Positions 9,778 to 19,004 are shown, numbered from the stretch's first letter. The stretch is DNA of 61,622 bases from Ruminococcus flavefaciens (GCA_002310115.1 DBYI01000057.1:1-61622); one strand, 5' to 3'. Numbers and translations are program-made. Notes: a model not told the origin generated them from the sequence alone.

Positions 9778-10656
9778 TTACTCTTTTATTCCCGAATGTG
9801 CCATAGTTTCGATAACCTGACGCTGAGCAAGCATAAATATGACTATTGGCGGAACAAGCATGAATACTGCAGCCGCCATTGCTACTCCTGCACGCGCAAG
9901 TCCAGAGGTTGCAGCCTGAGAGACCACCGTGGGTAATGTCTTATACTCCTCCCTGAACACCACCGAACCCGCCTGTATATTCCATGCGCCCTGAAAAGCA
10001 AATATTATCAGGGTCATAAGCGCAGGCTTCTGATTAGGAATAACTATCTGCCAGCATATTCGGAAAAGCCCTGCACCATCTACCTTTGCTGCTTCTATCA
10101 TGGAATCCGGTACCTGACTTATTGACTGCCTCATGAGGAAAAGTCCCATAGGTGACGCCACCGCCGGAAAAATAAGTGCCATATACGTATCTATCATGTT
10201 AAGCTTCGCCATTACTATATACTGCATTATGTATATTACACTGCTCTGATATAAAAGCGCTATTACTATTATACCATTAAGCAGCTTGCTTCCCGGAAAT
10301 TTACACTTAGCAAGCACAAATGCCGCCATTGACGAGAACACACACTGCAATACCGTTACTGCCAACGTTACAAATATACTGTTGAACATGTAACGAGAGA
10401 ACGGAACACGATTCTGGTGAAGCACACGGAACATATCCCTGAAATTGTCAAGGGTTGGTCTTACTGCGTAAAGCTTTGGAGGGAACACGAAAAGCTCCTC
10501 AACAGGCTTTACCGACATTACTATTGTAAGGTATATTGGCAGCACCATGAAAAGTCCTAGCATTGCAAGAAGAATAAATATACCGATACTGCCGCCGAAT
10601 TTTCTGCCTGCCTGTCTGTTTGAAGCGCGAAGCTTCGCAACGTCTGTAACTGCCAC
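9778..10656 (-). CDS. Carbohydrate ABC transporter permease (MalG type), first pair
   Basis: A 292-residue six-span permease with the EAA loop EAAKVDGAGLFRICW. The GTG start at 10656 has GGGAGG seven bases ahead, and the gene lies 12 bases after its MalF-type partner. It is distinct in sequence from the other MalG-type gene of the same operon, so the operon encodes two different permease pairs for one binding protein. Confidence 0.9.
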   Translation of the reverse strand: MAVTDVAKLRASNRQAGRKFGGSIGIFILLAMLGLFMVLPIYLTIVMSVKPVEELFVFPPKLYAVRPTLDNFRDMFRVLHQNRVPFSRYMFNSIFVTLAVTVLQCVFSSMAAFVLAKCKFPGSKLLNGIIVIALLYQSSVIYIMQYIVMAKLNMIDTYMALIFPAVASPMGLFLMRQSISQVPDSMIEAAKVDGAGLFRICWQIVIPNQKPALMTLIIFAFQGAWNIQAGSVVFREEYKTLPTVVSQAATSGLARAGVAMAAAVFMLVPPIVIFMLAQRQVIETMAHSGIKE

Positions 10657-10668
10657 AGCTTCGCCTCC

Positions 10669-11607
10669 CTAGTCAATATATTTGCCCAGTGCCTTGCCAA
10701 TAAGCTTGTTGCAGACGAACATAGCAACGAAAAGAATCAGGCATATCGCCGAAGCATATCCCATTTCAAATCTCTGCCAGCCATAGTCAAAAGCATGGGT
10801 CATTATTGTATGCGCTTTATAGTCCGTACTTGGGAATCCTACAAGATTCTGAGCAACAGTTCCAGCGGTAAACGAACTAACTATCTGCATTACCGCCGCA
10901 AACATCAGCTGTGGTCCCATTGAAGGAATGACAATATAAATAAGCTCCTGCCAGCGATTACGTATACCCTCGATAGCTCCTGCCTCATACATGGAACGAT
11001 CAATATTCTGAAATCCCGCACGGAGCGCAAGGAAGCCTGCACCAAGCGAAATCCACATCTGTACCACTATGGTTACGCCAAGCACATATCTGCCGTCCGT
11101 AAGCCATTGAACAGGTGAATTGATAATTCCGAGGTTTATGAGAAATGAGTTCATATATCCGTTCATATCGCCGCTGAAAATGAGCTGCCAGACGGTATAT
11201 ACATTAGCCATTGACGGAGCATAGAATATAAGCGTGAACAGCGTTTTAAGCTTCGGATGCATTTCGTTTATCATCCAAGCGAGCAGGAAACACAGCACGT
11301 AGCTCACAGGTCCTGTAAGGAGTGCAAATACCAGAGTAACCCTTATGGAGCGTATGAATATCTTGTCCGAAAGAAAAAGGGTGGTGAAGTTAGAAAGGCC
11401 AACATACTTAGGCGGGCGAACCATATCAAAGTCCGTAAAGCCAATAGGCAGAGACATCAGTACAGGTACTATCGTGAATATTATGAAGAATACCATAAAC
11501 GGCGCTATCATACCGTAACATGCTTTACTGCGCTTTATATCGCGCCACAGCATACTGCGCTTCTCTTTTTTTGTTCTTTTTCCGATATTTTCAACCGAAA
11601 CTGCCAC
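10669..11607 (-). CDS. Sugar ABC transporter permease (MalF type), first pair
   Basis: A six-span permease of about 312 residues with the EAA-type loop EAGAIEGIRNRWQEL. The start is ambiguous. An open frame extends to a GTG at 11682 and an ATG at 11664, but neither has a well-placed ribosome site. The GTG at 11607 has AAAGGA at a workable distance and gives a MAVS start like its sister permeases. It follows the solute-binding protein gene after a long stem-loop and pairs with the next MalG-type gene. Confidence 0.82.
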   Translation of the reverse strand: MAVSVENIGKRTKKEKRSMLWRDIKRSKACYGMIAPFMVFFIIFTIVPVLMSLPIGFTDFDMVRPPKYVGLSNFTTLFLSDKIFIRSIRVTLVFALLTGPVSYVLCFLLAWMINEMHPKLKTLFTLIFYAPSMANVYTVWQLIFSGDMNGYMNSFLINLGIINSPVQWLTDGRYVLGVTIVVQMWISLGAGFLALRAGFQNIDRSMYEAGAIEGIRNRWQELIYIVIPSMGPQLMFAAVMQIVSSFTAGTVAQNLVGFPSTDYKAHTIMTHAFDYGWQRFEMGYASAICLILFVAMFVCNKLIGKALGKYID

Positions 11608-11688
11608 TCGTTTCACTTCCTTTGCAGGTTTTATTTTACCTTTAGTTTTAGAGACAAAAATCATCCGCCTTTTAGGTAACACCTTCTA

Positions 11689-11742
11689 TTGCAAAACACA
11701 TTGCGTAATCCGTGCGCAGCACGGTTTACGTAATGTTTGCAA
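11689..11742 (-). other. Long intercistronic hairpin between binding protein and permease genes
   Basis: A stem of about 25 pairs with few mismatches: core CCGTGC/GCACGG (11710-11715 with 11719-11724, loop GCA), flanked by GTAA/TTAC, CATTG-type and TTGCAA/TTGCAA arms. No T-run follows on the minus strand. Such hairpins often stabilise the upstream mRNA so that the binding protein is made in excess over the permeases. Confidence 0.75.
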
Positions 11743-11760
11743 GCCCATTAAGAACCAAGA

Positions 11761-14682
11761 TTAGTTAAGTCCAAGATTCTTTCGCTTTCGCGTTATTTCA
11801 TCATTTATGTCTTTATTGTACCATATGAGCGTATCACGTGGATTTTTATGCTCGTTTATTGTTTCTCTGAATGCGTTCATTATATTCCGCGTTACCGCAT
11901 ATGAGGCAGGGGTTATTGGTATTTCCTCAAGCTCTGCCTGTTGTGCGCGAAGCCGCTCAAGCTCGCCGTTTGACCACGACATGTGCCCAAGAGCTTCAAC
12001 GTTGGCAGTATCAAATCGTCCCATGGTTCCAAGAAGTCCCTCTATCTGCGAAGCATACTGCACCTGAGTTTCTGTATCTGTAAACCATTTGATGAACTCC
12101 CACGCATTTTCCTTGTTTTTTACCTTATTAAATATAACTGCTCCTGCACCGTTCGAATTTGCCGCGTGTGAAACCGTTCCGTCAGCTCTCTCAGTGCCCG
12201 GAACGGGGCAGAAATCCCATAGTCCTCTTATTTCAGGAGAAGCTGCCGTAAGCTGATTGAAAAAGGTGTAATTGGCTATGACAATAGGATATTCACCTGT
12301 TCTGAACCGGCTGAATGCGTCATAAGTCTGTTCAAAACAATAATCAGTGTAAAAGTCTGTCCACTCCTCAAACGACTGCACCGCTTCTATAGTATCAAGA
12401 GACGATGCCGTCAGTTTATCGTTATAATAATTTTTCCCCTTTTGCAGCAGAAGCACTGCAAAGGTATGCCCGGTTTCAGTTGCAGGCGAAATATTATTTG
12501 GTGGAAGAACAAGTCCCACCGACATATAATTCCTTTGAAGAGCTGGAAGCATATCTCTAAGCTCCGACCATGTTTCGGGAGGCGAAAAATATCCTAGTTC
12601 CGTAAGTACGTCCGTACGATAGAACATCATGGGGAAAGACTGGCTAACAGGAAGTCCATAGCAACCGCCGTTGTAAGTGTACTGTGTCATAGCATTCTTT
12701 TGAAATCGCTCTTTTACCTTGTCGAAATCACTAAACTGTGATATATCAACAAGCAAGTCTCTGGCAGCAAGATTCACAGGAAATTCTCCACCAAGAAAAA
12801 GTGCAACATCAGGGCCTTTTCCTGCAAGCGAAGCCTCAACAACTCCGCCTGTAACAAGATTAACAGAAACAGGTATTCCCATTTCCTGCATAAAGTAGTT
12901 TTCCGTCATTTCCTTGACCACCTGTGCTTGATCACGTCCAAGTGATACCCATACATCAATAGCTTCTTCATTCTCAACATCGGAAAGCGTGGTATAGTCC
13001 TCGAAAAATGAGCCGATAAATGCATCAAGCCCGAATTTTATTGACTTTCCCAGCTTTTCGTCACAGCTTGAGAACTCCCTGTCAGCAGAGGCAAACTCAA
13101 TATAATCTATTTCAAGAGGCTGGTCGCGGTTATCCCTCATCCATGCAGAAAGGGACGTGATGCTGTCCTTTATCTGACTGAGATATGAAGGGATACGCAT
13201 AGGCTTTTTTATGCATTTATCCAGTATTACTGCCATATTTTCCAGCGCAGCCGCTTCTGTCCCCTTACTCTCTGTAAGAGACTCTATTCCGCTCTGAACA
13301 TCTTTCAGTTCCGCAGAGATGCAACTAAATCTGTCAACAAGCTCAGGGATCTTTTCATGTACGTAATAATCTGTGTATTTATCAGGAGATGGTCCGGTAA
13401 TCATAAGTACCTTGCGGTAATATGTGTTCAGTTCCCTTACTATACTGTCAAGTTGGCGAAGATACTCGCCAATATCACCTGTTACGGCTTCAAGTGATAT
13501 AGTGTGAGACATTCCGCCTTCGAGCCATACATATATATCTTCGCTTCCGCTTTTCGGAGTGACAACCGCCCAGTCCGTATCATAAGCAAACTCAACACGA
13601 TCAAGCTCTTGGCATGGAACTTCTCCATCTATATATACACGCCTGTTGGAGTCAAAACCGCGTATCTGATCCTGGCGAGCTTTTATACCGATCTTATACC
13701 AACCGCCTGAACCTATCTCCTCCTCAGGTATCTCCCATGTAACAGTTTGCAAAGCCTTTTTCCAGCTACCGCTGCCGAGCGTATTGTACACCATTTTCCT
13801 TGGATCGGCAGGCGAAGCAAGGTAACTACTGTTGTCGAATGTAGGGTACAACGTCGGATCAGACTTATACCGTGCATTTTCCCCCTCAATCCTGAACAGC
13901 GCAGAAGGAGTTTCCTCAATGGCCTGCGAGGATTCCGCAGAATCCAAGTATTCACTGTATGTAGGAAGTCCTTTAGGATTTAACAGCTTGATGCTGTCAA
14001 TAGCAAGCTGTGCTCTCTCGGAACTGAAACGGAGTTCATGCTTTCCCTTTTCGAGGTAAACAAAGAGGGGCTCACTGAAAAGTCCGTCAACGTCTCCAAA
14101 TATCGTTTTTTTCCACATAGAGCGCTGAACCTGTGCAGGACGCACCTGATTTCCCCGTATATCTTTATATATCTCATGCTCGTCTGTCCATACTCTTCCT
14201 AAAGTCATACGCGAAGCCGTATCATATGGGAGCTTTCCGTCTATTTCCATTTCCAGCTCTATATCGGGACTTCCCGAAAGCATGGGACAATAATCAGCTA
14301 AGATGCAATAATTTCCGGTTTCCTGAACATTAAGTTCAAAAGCAATGCTTCCGTCAGCACTTTTCCAGAGAATGACATTATTTCGGATCTCGCCATCATC
14401 CGAGGTAAAGCTGCCTATAGTGATATCACCGCTCTCAACAGCTGAAATGTCATTTTTGTTGAGAATTATCTCCTTTTCGGGGCGTTTTTCGCCCGAATAT
14501 TTCTCGTAATATTCGCTGAAAGAGAGAAGTCCGTCATCGAAAGGCTCTATGCTGTAATAATCCGTATTCATTGTCCCAGATACTGCATTTTCCGCTCCTC
14601 GGGCGCATATTGAAACTGCTCCGAAAGCCGCAAAATGCAAAGCCATGGTTGCCGATACTATCCTGCGCATTGATACTTTCAC
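11761..14682 (-). CDS. Very large extracellular solute-binding protein with N-terminal beta-sandwich domains
   Basis: 973 residues, about twice the usual size of a family 1 sugar-binding protein. The signal peptide ends near CARGAEN without a convincing lipobox. Two beta-sandwich, carbohydrate-module-like regions follow (about 90-240 with FVYLEKGKHELRF, and 265-400 with FRIEGENARY). A helical linker covers about 410-520. The binding-protein domain runs from about 565 to 973 (DVWVSLGRDQ, PDVALFLGGEFPVNLA, WEFIKWFTDTETQVQYASQ). It should capture a glycan outside the cell and deliver it to the permeases that follow. The GTG start at 14682 has GGCGGTGA upstream. It is the first gene of the operon, after a leader of about 170 bases. 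Confidence 0.85.
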   Translation of the reverse strand: MKVSMRRIVSATMALHFAAFGAVSICARGAENAVSGTMNTDYYSIEPFDDGLLSFSEYYEKYSGEKRPEKEIILNKNDISAVESGDITIGSFTSDDGEIRNNVILWKSADGSIAFELNVQETGNYCILADYCPMLSGSPDIELEMEIDGKLPYDTASRMTLGRVWTDEHEIYKDIRGNQVRPAQVQRSMWKKTIFGDVDGLFSEPLFVYLEKGKHELRFSSERAQLAIDSIKLLNPKGLPTYSEYLDSAESSQAIEETPSALFRIEGENARYKSDPTLYPTFDNSSYLASPADPRKMVYNTLGSGSWKKALQTVTWEIPEEEIGSGGWYKIGIKARQDQIRGFDSNRRVYIDGEVPCQELDRVEFAYDTDWAVVTPKSGSEDIYVWLEGGMSHTISLEAVTGDIGEYLRQLDSIVRELNTYYRKVLMITGPSPDKYTDYYVHEKIPELVDRFSCISAELKDVQSGIESLTESKGTEAAALENMAVILDKCIKKPMRIPSYLSQIKDSITSLSAWMRDNRDQPLEIDYIEFASADREFSSCDEKLGKSIKFGLDAFIGSFFEDYTTLSDVENEEAIDVWVSLGRDQAQVVKEMTENYFMQEMGIPVSVNLVTGGVVEASLAGKGPDVALFLGGEFPVNLAARDLLVDISQFSDFDKVKERFQKNAMTQYTYNGGCYGLPVSQSFPMMFYRTDVLTELGYFSPPETWSELRDMLPALQRNYMSVGLVLPPNNISPATETGHTFAVLLLQKGKNYYNDKLTASSLDTIEAVQSFEEWTDFYTDYCFEQTYDAFSRFRTGEYPIVIANYTFFNQLTAASPEIRGLWDFCPVPGTERADGTVSHAANSNGAGAVIFNKVKNKENAWEFIKWFTDTETQVQYASQIEGLLGTMGRFDTANVEALGHMSWSNGELERLRAQQAELEEIPITPASYAVTRNIMNAFRETINEHKNPRDTLIWYNKDINDEITRKRKNLGLN

Positions 14683-14864
14683 TGAACTTCACCGCCTTTC
14701 CACATACCACAGCCTTTTTGCCAACAGACAAATAAAAAAGCGCACGCTTCCCGACCTTGGGAATTATGTGCACAGACAGCCTGCAAAAGCCGCGATCATC
14801 ATTTACGAAATTCCTCACGCGAACCTAAAGGTCCGTGAATTTCTTGTTAACTCACTTTAAAGTT

Positions 14865-14893
14865 AGTATATCAAATTTATTCTCCAATGTCAA
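14865..14893 (-). promoter_or_regulatory. Promoter of the first ABC importer operon
   Basis: On the minus strand TTGACA (14888-14893) and TATACT (14865-14870) with a 17-base spacer. It drives the operon that runs down to 2752. Confidence 0.85.
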
Positions 14894-15100
14894 GAAAATG
14901 GGTGTATCGTAAATATAAATAATATCTTTTACTTGTTTTGATTTAGCTTAATTATACATTTTCTTGATAAAGCTGTACAAATTACAGCCGTTCAAACTGT
15001 AAGCTCCTCCAAGAATTTTCACCTGATTTTCATATTTTCTGAAGACTATTTCAGCATTATTAAAAAACTGTAAAATTTGAGTTTGTTTCTACGTTTTGTA

Positions 15101-15129
15101 TTGACTTTTTGTATGATTTGTGGTATTAT
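15101..15129 (+). promoter_or_regulatory. Promoter of the NatAB-like operon
   Basis: TTGACT (15101-15106) and TATTAT (15124-15129), 17-base spacer, about 50 bases before the NatA-like start. Confidence 0.8.
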
Positions 15130-15185
15130 AATATTGGAAAAGCTAACAGTTTCAATACAACTCCACAATAAGAAGGAGAGATATC

Positions 15186-15926
15186 TTGGCAAATGTTTTA
15201 GAAGTAAAGGAGCTCTCAAAGCAATATTCAAAAGTACTTGCAGTAGACAGGATCTCCTTTGAGATAAATGAGGGCGAGATATTTGCACTTATCGGCCCCA
15301 ACGGCGCAGGTAAGACGACAACTATCCGTATGATATCTACGCTCCTCACTCCTACATCCGGTGACGCCATAGTGGCAGGCCATAGCATACTAAAGGCTCC
15401 CGAAAAGGTAAGAGAATCAATAACATACCTACCTGATGAGGCAGGCGCTTACAAACAAATGACAGGTATCAAATACCTGAGATTTATGGCTGGTCTTTTC
15501 ACCTCCGACATCGACAAGCTCAATGCTTACGTAGATCGTGCAAAAAACATCTGCGGTCTCGGTGACAGATTGAATGACAAGATTGGCAGCTACAGCCGCG
15601 GAATGATACGCAAGCTGCTGCTTGCGAGAGCGGTTATGACTAAGCCAAAACTTGCAATACTTGACGAGCCGACAAGCGGTCTCGACGTGCTGAATGCTAT
15701 CGAGATACGCAAAATGATAAAAAAACTTGCAGAAGAAGAGGGAATGTCCTTTCTTCTCTCATCACATAACATGCTTGAGATTGAGTTCGTTTCCGACCGT
15801 ATCGGTATCATTTCAAAAGGTCACCTTATGGTAACCGGCAGGTCAGACGAACTGAAAGAACGCTATCAGGTGCCTAATCTCGAACAGGTATTTGAAAGGG
15901 TGGTGAATGAGAATGAAGTTCATTAA
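15186..15926 (+). CDS. ABC transporter ATP-binding protein, NatA-like
   Basis: A 246-residue ATPase with Walker A GPNGAGKTT, Q-loop region, signature SRGM and Walker B LAILDEPTSGLD followed by SSHNM. The length equals Bacillus NatA, the ATPase of a sodium-exporting system, and the gene is followed by an ABC-2 permease as in natAB. The substrate here is not proven. The start is a TTG at 15186 with AAGGAG upstream, which also gives the expected MANVLEVKEL N-terminus. The stop overlaps the permease start by 20 bases, so the two are coupled. Confidence 0.9.
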   Translation: MANVLEVKELSKQYSKVLAVDRISFEINEGEIFALIGPNGAGKTTTIRMISTLLTPTSGDAIVAGHSILKAPEKVRESITYLPDEAGAYKQMTGIKYLRFMAGLFTSDIDKLNAYVDRAKNICGLGDRLNDKIGSYSRGMIRKLLLARAVMTKPKLAILDEPTSGLDVLNAIEIRKMIKKLAEEEGMSFLLSSHNMLEIEFVSDRIGIISKGHLMVTGRSDELKERYQVPNLEQVFERVVNENEVH

Positions 15927-17286
15927 CCTTCTAAAAAAAGAGCTCTCGGAGCTCATAAACAAGCAAATGATCATATCGCTGGTATTCGTCCTTGCAGTAT
16001 TCCTTATTATGGGAAATGTCATGCAGTCGGCTACAACCGAAATGGTCAAAGACGCCAATAACCCCAAAATAAATATCTGCAACCTTGACGATACAGATTT
16101 TACCAATGAAATGCTGAGTTATTTCAGGTCAAACAACACTGATATAAATAATATCACCCTTACTGATAATGACTACGCAAGTGCTTTCAAGGATAATAAA
16201 AATCTGAAAAGCTTCGTTATCATACCACAAGGCTTCGCGGACGAAGTACTCGCAGGTAAAAAGCCTGAGGTTCTGTCCGTAAGCAAGGTTCAGGGAGTAT
16301 CAGCTTTCAGTGGAATGACAGGTGGCACAGATGGCACCATATCACTTCTGAATGGCTATATTTCCCTTAAGCTCGCTGAACAACAGGGAGTTTCAAAGGA
16401 CGACCTCGGTATAATAGAGGCTCCGCTAAAAGTTAAAGAACATACAGTTGTCGCAGATAAGTCTGCAGAAATATCAAGCGGCACCATACTTACAAAGGTG
16501 CTCATGCAGAATATGATACTTCCGCTCATAGTGCTTATACTTATTATGATGACGTCTCAGGCGCTGATAGCATCGATATCAAACGAAAAAATAGACAAGA
16601 CACTGGAAACCCTGCTTTCTACACCTGTTTCAAGAGGTTCTGTCATAACGGCAAAAATGCTTGCAGCTGCCATTGCCGCTCTGCTCAACGCAGGAGTTAT
16701 GATGCTTGGCTTCTCGTCCTACACAAAGGGAATGATGGGCTCTATGACTTCTGATGTGGCAAATGGTATACATACAGGAGTGACTGATAATGTAACTGAA
16801 ACTGCAACCTCAATTATATTGTCAGGCGATGCTATGAAGCAACTTGGTCTCACTCTTGGAGCTTCTGATTATCTGCTTATAGGAATTCAACTATTCCTGA
16901 CCATAATGATATGCCTAGCGATATCAATTATCCTCGGTGCACTGGTCAATGATTCTAAATCGGCACAAACTATGTTACTTCCGATAATGATGATGGTAAT
17001 GATACCATGGATAGTAACGCTTCTCGCCGATATAAATACAATGCCTACAGCTGCAAAGCTTGTAATATGGGCAATACCTTTCACTCACACATTTACGGCT
17101 ATGCCAAATCTGATGTTCGGCAATTATGCAGCATTCTGGTGTGGTTTGGCATATCAGATAGTCTTCTTCGCAATAGTGATGTTCTTTGCTCTAAAGCTTT
17201 TCAAATCAGACAAGATACTCACTATATCTCTCAACCTTGGACAAAAGTCCAGGTTCAAAAAATCTAAGAAAACCAACGAGGATTAA
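15907..17286 (+). CDS. ABC-2 type permease, NatB-like
   Basis: A 459-residue membrane subunit. One span near residues 18-38 precedes a large extracytoplasmic domain (about 40-195). Five spans at the C-terminus follow the conserved NEKIDKTLETLLSTPVS segment, the ABC-2 family coupling region. It is coupled to the upstream ATPase by overlap, with AAAGGG before the ATG. NatB-type permeases export sodium or small toxic compounds; the substrate here is unknown. A strong terminator follows. Confidence 0.88.
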   Translation: MRMKFINLLKKELSELINKQMIISLVFVLAVFLIMGNVMQSATTEMVKDANNPKINICNLDDTDFTNEMLSYFRSNNTDINNITLTDNDYASAFKDNKNLKSFVIIPQGFADEVLAGKKPEVLSVSKVQGVSAFSGMTGGTDGTISLLNGYISLKLAEQQGVSKDDLGIIEAPLKVKEHTVVADKSAEISSGTILTKVLMQNMILPLIVLILIMMTSQALIASISNEKIDKTLETLLSTPVSRGSVITAKMLAAAIAALLNAGVMMLGFSSYTKGMMGSMTSDVANGIHTGVTDNVTETATSIILSGDAMKQLGLTLGASDYLLIGIQLFLTIMICLAISIILGALVNDSKSAQTMLLPIMMMVMIPWIVTLLADINTMPTAAKLVIWAIPFTHTFTAMPNLMFGNYAAFWCGLAYQIVFFAIVMFFALKLFKSDKILTISLNLGQKSRFKKSKKTNED

Positions 17287-17308
17287 TCCTCTTCCCCTTT
17301 CCCCATGA

Positions 17309-17355
17309 AAAGGCGCAGCAGTTCCCAGCGGGAGCTGCTGCGCCTTTTTATTTTC
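17309..17355 (+). terminator. Terminator of the NatAB-like operon
   Basis: A 15-base-pair GC-rich stem (17312-17326 with 17330-17344, one wobble pair, loop AGC) is followed by TTTTTATTTTC. Confidence 0.95.
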
Positions 17356-17372
17356 ATTTTTAATTATTAATA

Positions 17373-17987
17373 TCAGTCTGTAAGAAAATCCCATAATCCG
17401 TCATAGCCAGCATTAGACATTATAACATCCCATAACAGGAAGCCACACACAATAGTGAAAACACTGATTATGATACCTGCAATAGCAAATCCCTTTCCAC
17501 CCTTAACTATCATTCCAACAATTCCGAATATTATTCCGAGCACAGCAAACGGAAGTCCGCCAACATAAGCACATACTCCTCCAAAAAGTGAAAGTATTCC
17601 CATTACAAGCGAGGTTATTCCGAACCCCGCTCCTCCCTCCTTGCGCTGCAGATTCTGGGGATCGTATGGATTGAGCATTGGCGGTGGATATGCGCTATAT
17701 GGCTGGTTATAATACGGAGGTGGAGCTCCTTGAGGAGGTCCGTACTGTGGTGGATAACCTCCGTATGGCTGTCCATACTGAGGTGGCGGAGCACCCTGTG
17801 GAGGACCATATTGCTGAGGATAGCCTCCGTAAGGCTGACCGTACTGAAACGGAGAGCCCTGTGGTTGGTTATACTGCTGTGGAGTACCATTTACAGTCTG
17901 AGAGTCCTGAGGCAATTCGTTTATCTGAGCACCTGTACTGTCATAACCACCATAATCAATGTTATTATCCGTATTGTTATTCTCCAT
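17373..17987 (-). CDS. DUF4190 membrane protein with Pro/Gln/Tyr-rich tail
   Basis: A 204-residue protein in two parts. Residues 1-115 are low complexity with repeats of the type QPYGGYPPQYGPPQGAPPP, and residues 120-195 hold the glycine-rich membrane spans of the DUF4190 family (GITSLVMGILSL, GGLPFAVLGIIFGIVGM). The role is unknown. The tail is cytoplasmic or surface-exposed depending on orientation and could drive self-association. Two more members lie at 20658 and 21680, each on its own transcript. AAGGAG lies eight bases before the ATG. Confidence 0.82.
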   Translation of the reverse strand: MENNNTDNNIDYGGYDSTGAQINELPQDSQTVNGTPQQYNQPQGSPFQYGQPYGGYPQQYGPPQGAPPPQYGQPYGGYPPQYGPPQGAPPPYYNQPYSAYPPPMLNPYDPQNLQRKEGGAGFGITSLVMGILSLFGGVCAYVGGLPFAVLGIIFGIVGMIVKGGKGFAIAGIIISVFTIVCGFLLWDVIMSNAGYDGLWDFLTD

Positions 17988-18017
17988 AGCAGTTTCTCCT
18001 TATAATAATTTTCCATA

Positions 18018-18046
18018 ATTATAACATACAGTGCTAAAAATGTCAA
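18018..18046 (-). promoter_or_regulatory. Promoter of the first DUF4190 gene
   Basis: On the minus strand TTGACA (18041-18046) and TATAAT (18018-18023), both consensus, 17-base spacer. Confidence 0.88.
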
Positions 18047-18124
18047 TAATTCAATAAAAATATTTGACATTTAGTCAACACTTTCGTTTTAATTTGGAGT
18101 AAGTATATTCTGCCAAGAAATAAA

Positions 18125-18155
18125 GTAAAAAGCTATGCAAGAAACTGCATAGCCT
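18125..18155 (-). terminator. Terminator downstream of deoD
   Basis: GCTATGCA (18132-18139) pairs with TGCATAGC (18146-18153). On the minus strand the hairpin is followed by TTTTTAC. Confidence 0.75.
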
Positions 18156-18229
18156 AAACAAATGAAATGAATAAATATAGAAGGGGAATTGGGGGATTAC
18201 TTAATCCACTTATAATATACAATTCCAAC

Positions 18230-18262
18230 CTTAAAATAGTCTTAAAGTAGTCTTAAAACACA
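18230..18262. repeat. Three 11-base direct repeats
   Basis: CTTAAAATAGT, CTTAAAGTAGT and CTTAAAACACA follow each other without a gap. Spacing of one helical turn is typical of binding sites for OmpR/PhoB-type response regulators. They lie between deoD and the DUF4190 promoter. Confidence 0.6.
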
Positions 18263-18293
18263 ATTAATTTTTGCATAATTTTATTTTAAGCAA

Positions 18294-19004
18294 TTATTTA
18301 ATCTTGACCACAGTCTCAAGAGCTATCTCCATCATGTCCCTAAAAGTAGTCTGTCGCTCTTCTGCAGTAGTGGATAATCCTTTAAGCGGACAGTCAGATA
18401 CCGTAAGTATACAAAGAGCGCTCTTTCCTGCCCTTGCTGCGTTCATGTAAAGTGCAGCAGCTTCCATTTCAATCGCAAGAACGCCCATTTTCTGCCAGTC
18501 TGCAAGACTGTTCGCATCATCATAAAAAGTGTCGCTGGAAAGGATATTTCCAACATGGAAGGAACTATTCTTTTCTTCAGCAGATTTAACAGCTGCCGAA
18601 ATGAGCTTCCACGAAGCTGTGGGAGCATAAGTGCCAGGAAGCCTGTACTGAGAAGCGTAAGCTGAATTGCAGCTTGCGCTCAATCCGATAACTACATCTC
18701 TGAGCCCAACATTGTCCGCAATACTTCCTGCCGTACCTACGCGTATAATATTCTCAACATCATACTCATTGAAAAGCTCCCATGAGTAAATGCCTATAGA
18801 AGGCATTCCCATGCCGCTTCCCTGCACAGAAACAGGAACTCCTTTGTAAGTACCTGTAAAGCCAAGCATACCCCTGACCTCGTTGTAGCATACAGGATTC
18901 TCGAGATAACTCTCTGCAATGAATTTGGCTCTCAATGGATCTCCCGGCATGAGAACTGTTTTTGCAATATCCCCTTTTTGAGCATTATTGTGTGGTGTCG
19001 GCAT
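18294..19004 (-). CDS. deoD: Purine-nucleoside phosphorylase DeoD
   Basis: A 236-residue enzyme of the hexameric PNP family. It splits purine (deoxy)ribonucleosides with phosphate into base and (deoxy)ribose-1-phosphate for salvage. Family signatures are MPTPHNNA, MPGDPLRAKFIAE, the GSGMGMPSIGIYSWEL block and the EMEAAALY ribose-binding segment. The length is normal for DeoD and an AAAGGAGGG ribosome site precedes the ATG. It stands alone, without deoxyribose genes beside it. Confidence 0.96.
   Translation of the reverse strand: MPTPHNNAQKGDIAKTVLMPGDPLRAKFIAESYLENPVCYNEVRGMLGFTGTYKGVPVSVQGSGMGMPSIGIYSWELFNEYDVENIIRVGTAGSIADNVGLRDVVIGLSASCNSAYASQYRLPGTYAPTASWKLISAAVKSAEEKNSSFHVGNILSSDTFYDDANSLADWQKMGVLAIEMEAAALYMNAARAGKSALCILTVSDCPLKGLSTTAEERQTTFRDMMEIALETVVKIK

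Larger units (their letters stand above)
14683..15185. other. Divergent intergenic region with two promoters
   Basis: 503 bases without a gene. They hold the minus-strand leader and promoter of the importer operon (promoter 14865-14893) and the plus-strand promoter of the NatA-like gene (15101-15129). The minus-strand leader has small hairpins, including TTCCC/GGGAA around a six-base loop at about 14744-14760 followed by a T-run, which may be a weak attenuator. Confidence 0.6.

Noticed and set aside
17678..18005. Plus-strand open frames opposite the Pro/Gln/Tyr-rich DUF4190 gene
   Set aside because: They are antisense images of the low-complexity repeat, with no start signals.
18174..18200. 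G-rich run (AAGGGGAATTGGGGG) as a quadruplex
   Set aside because: Only two G-runs are present; four are needed for an intramolecular quadruplex.
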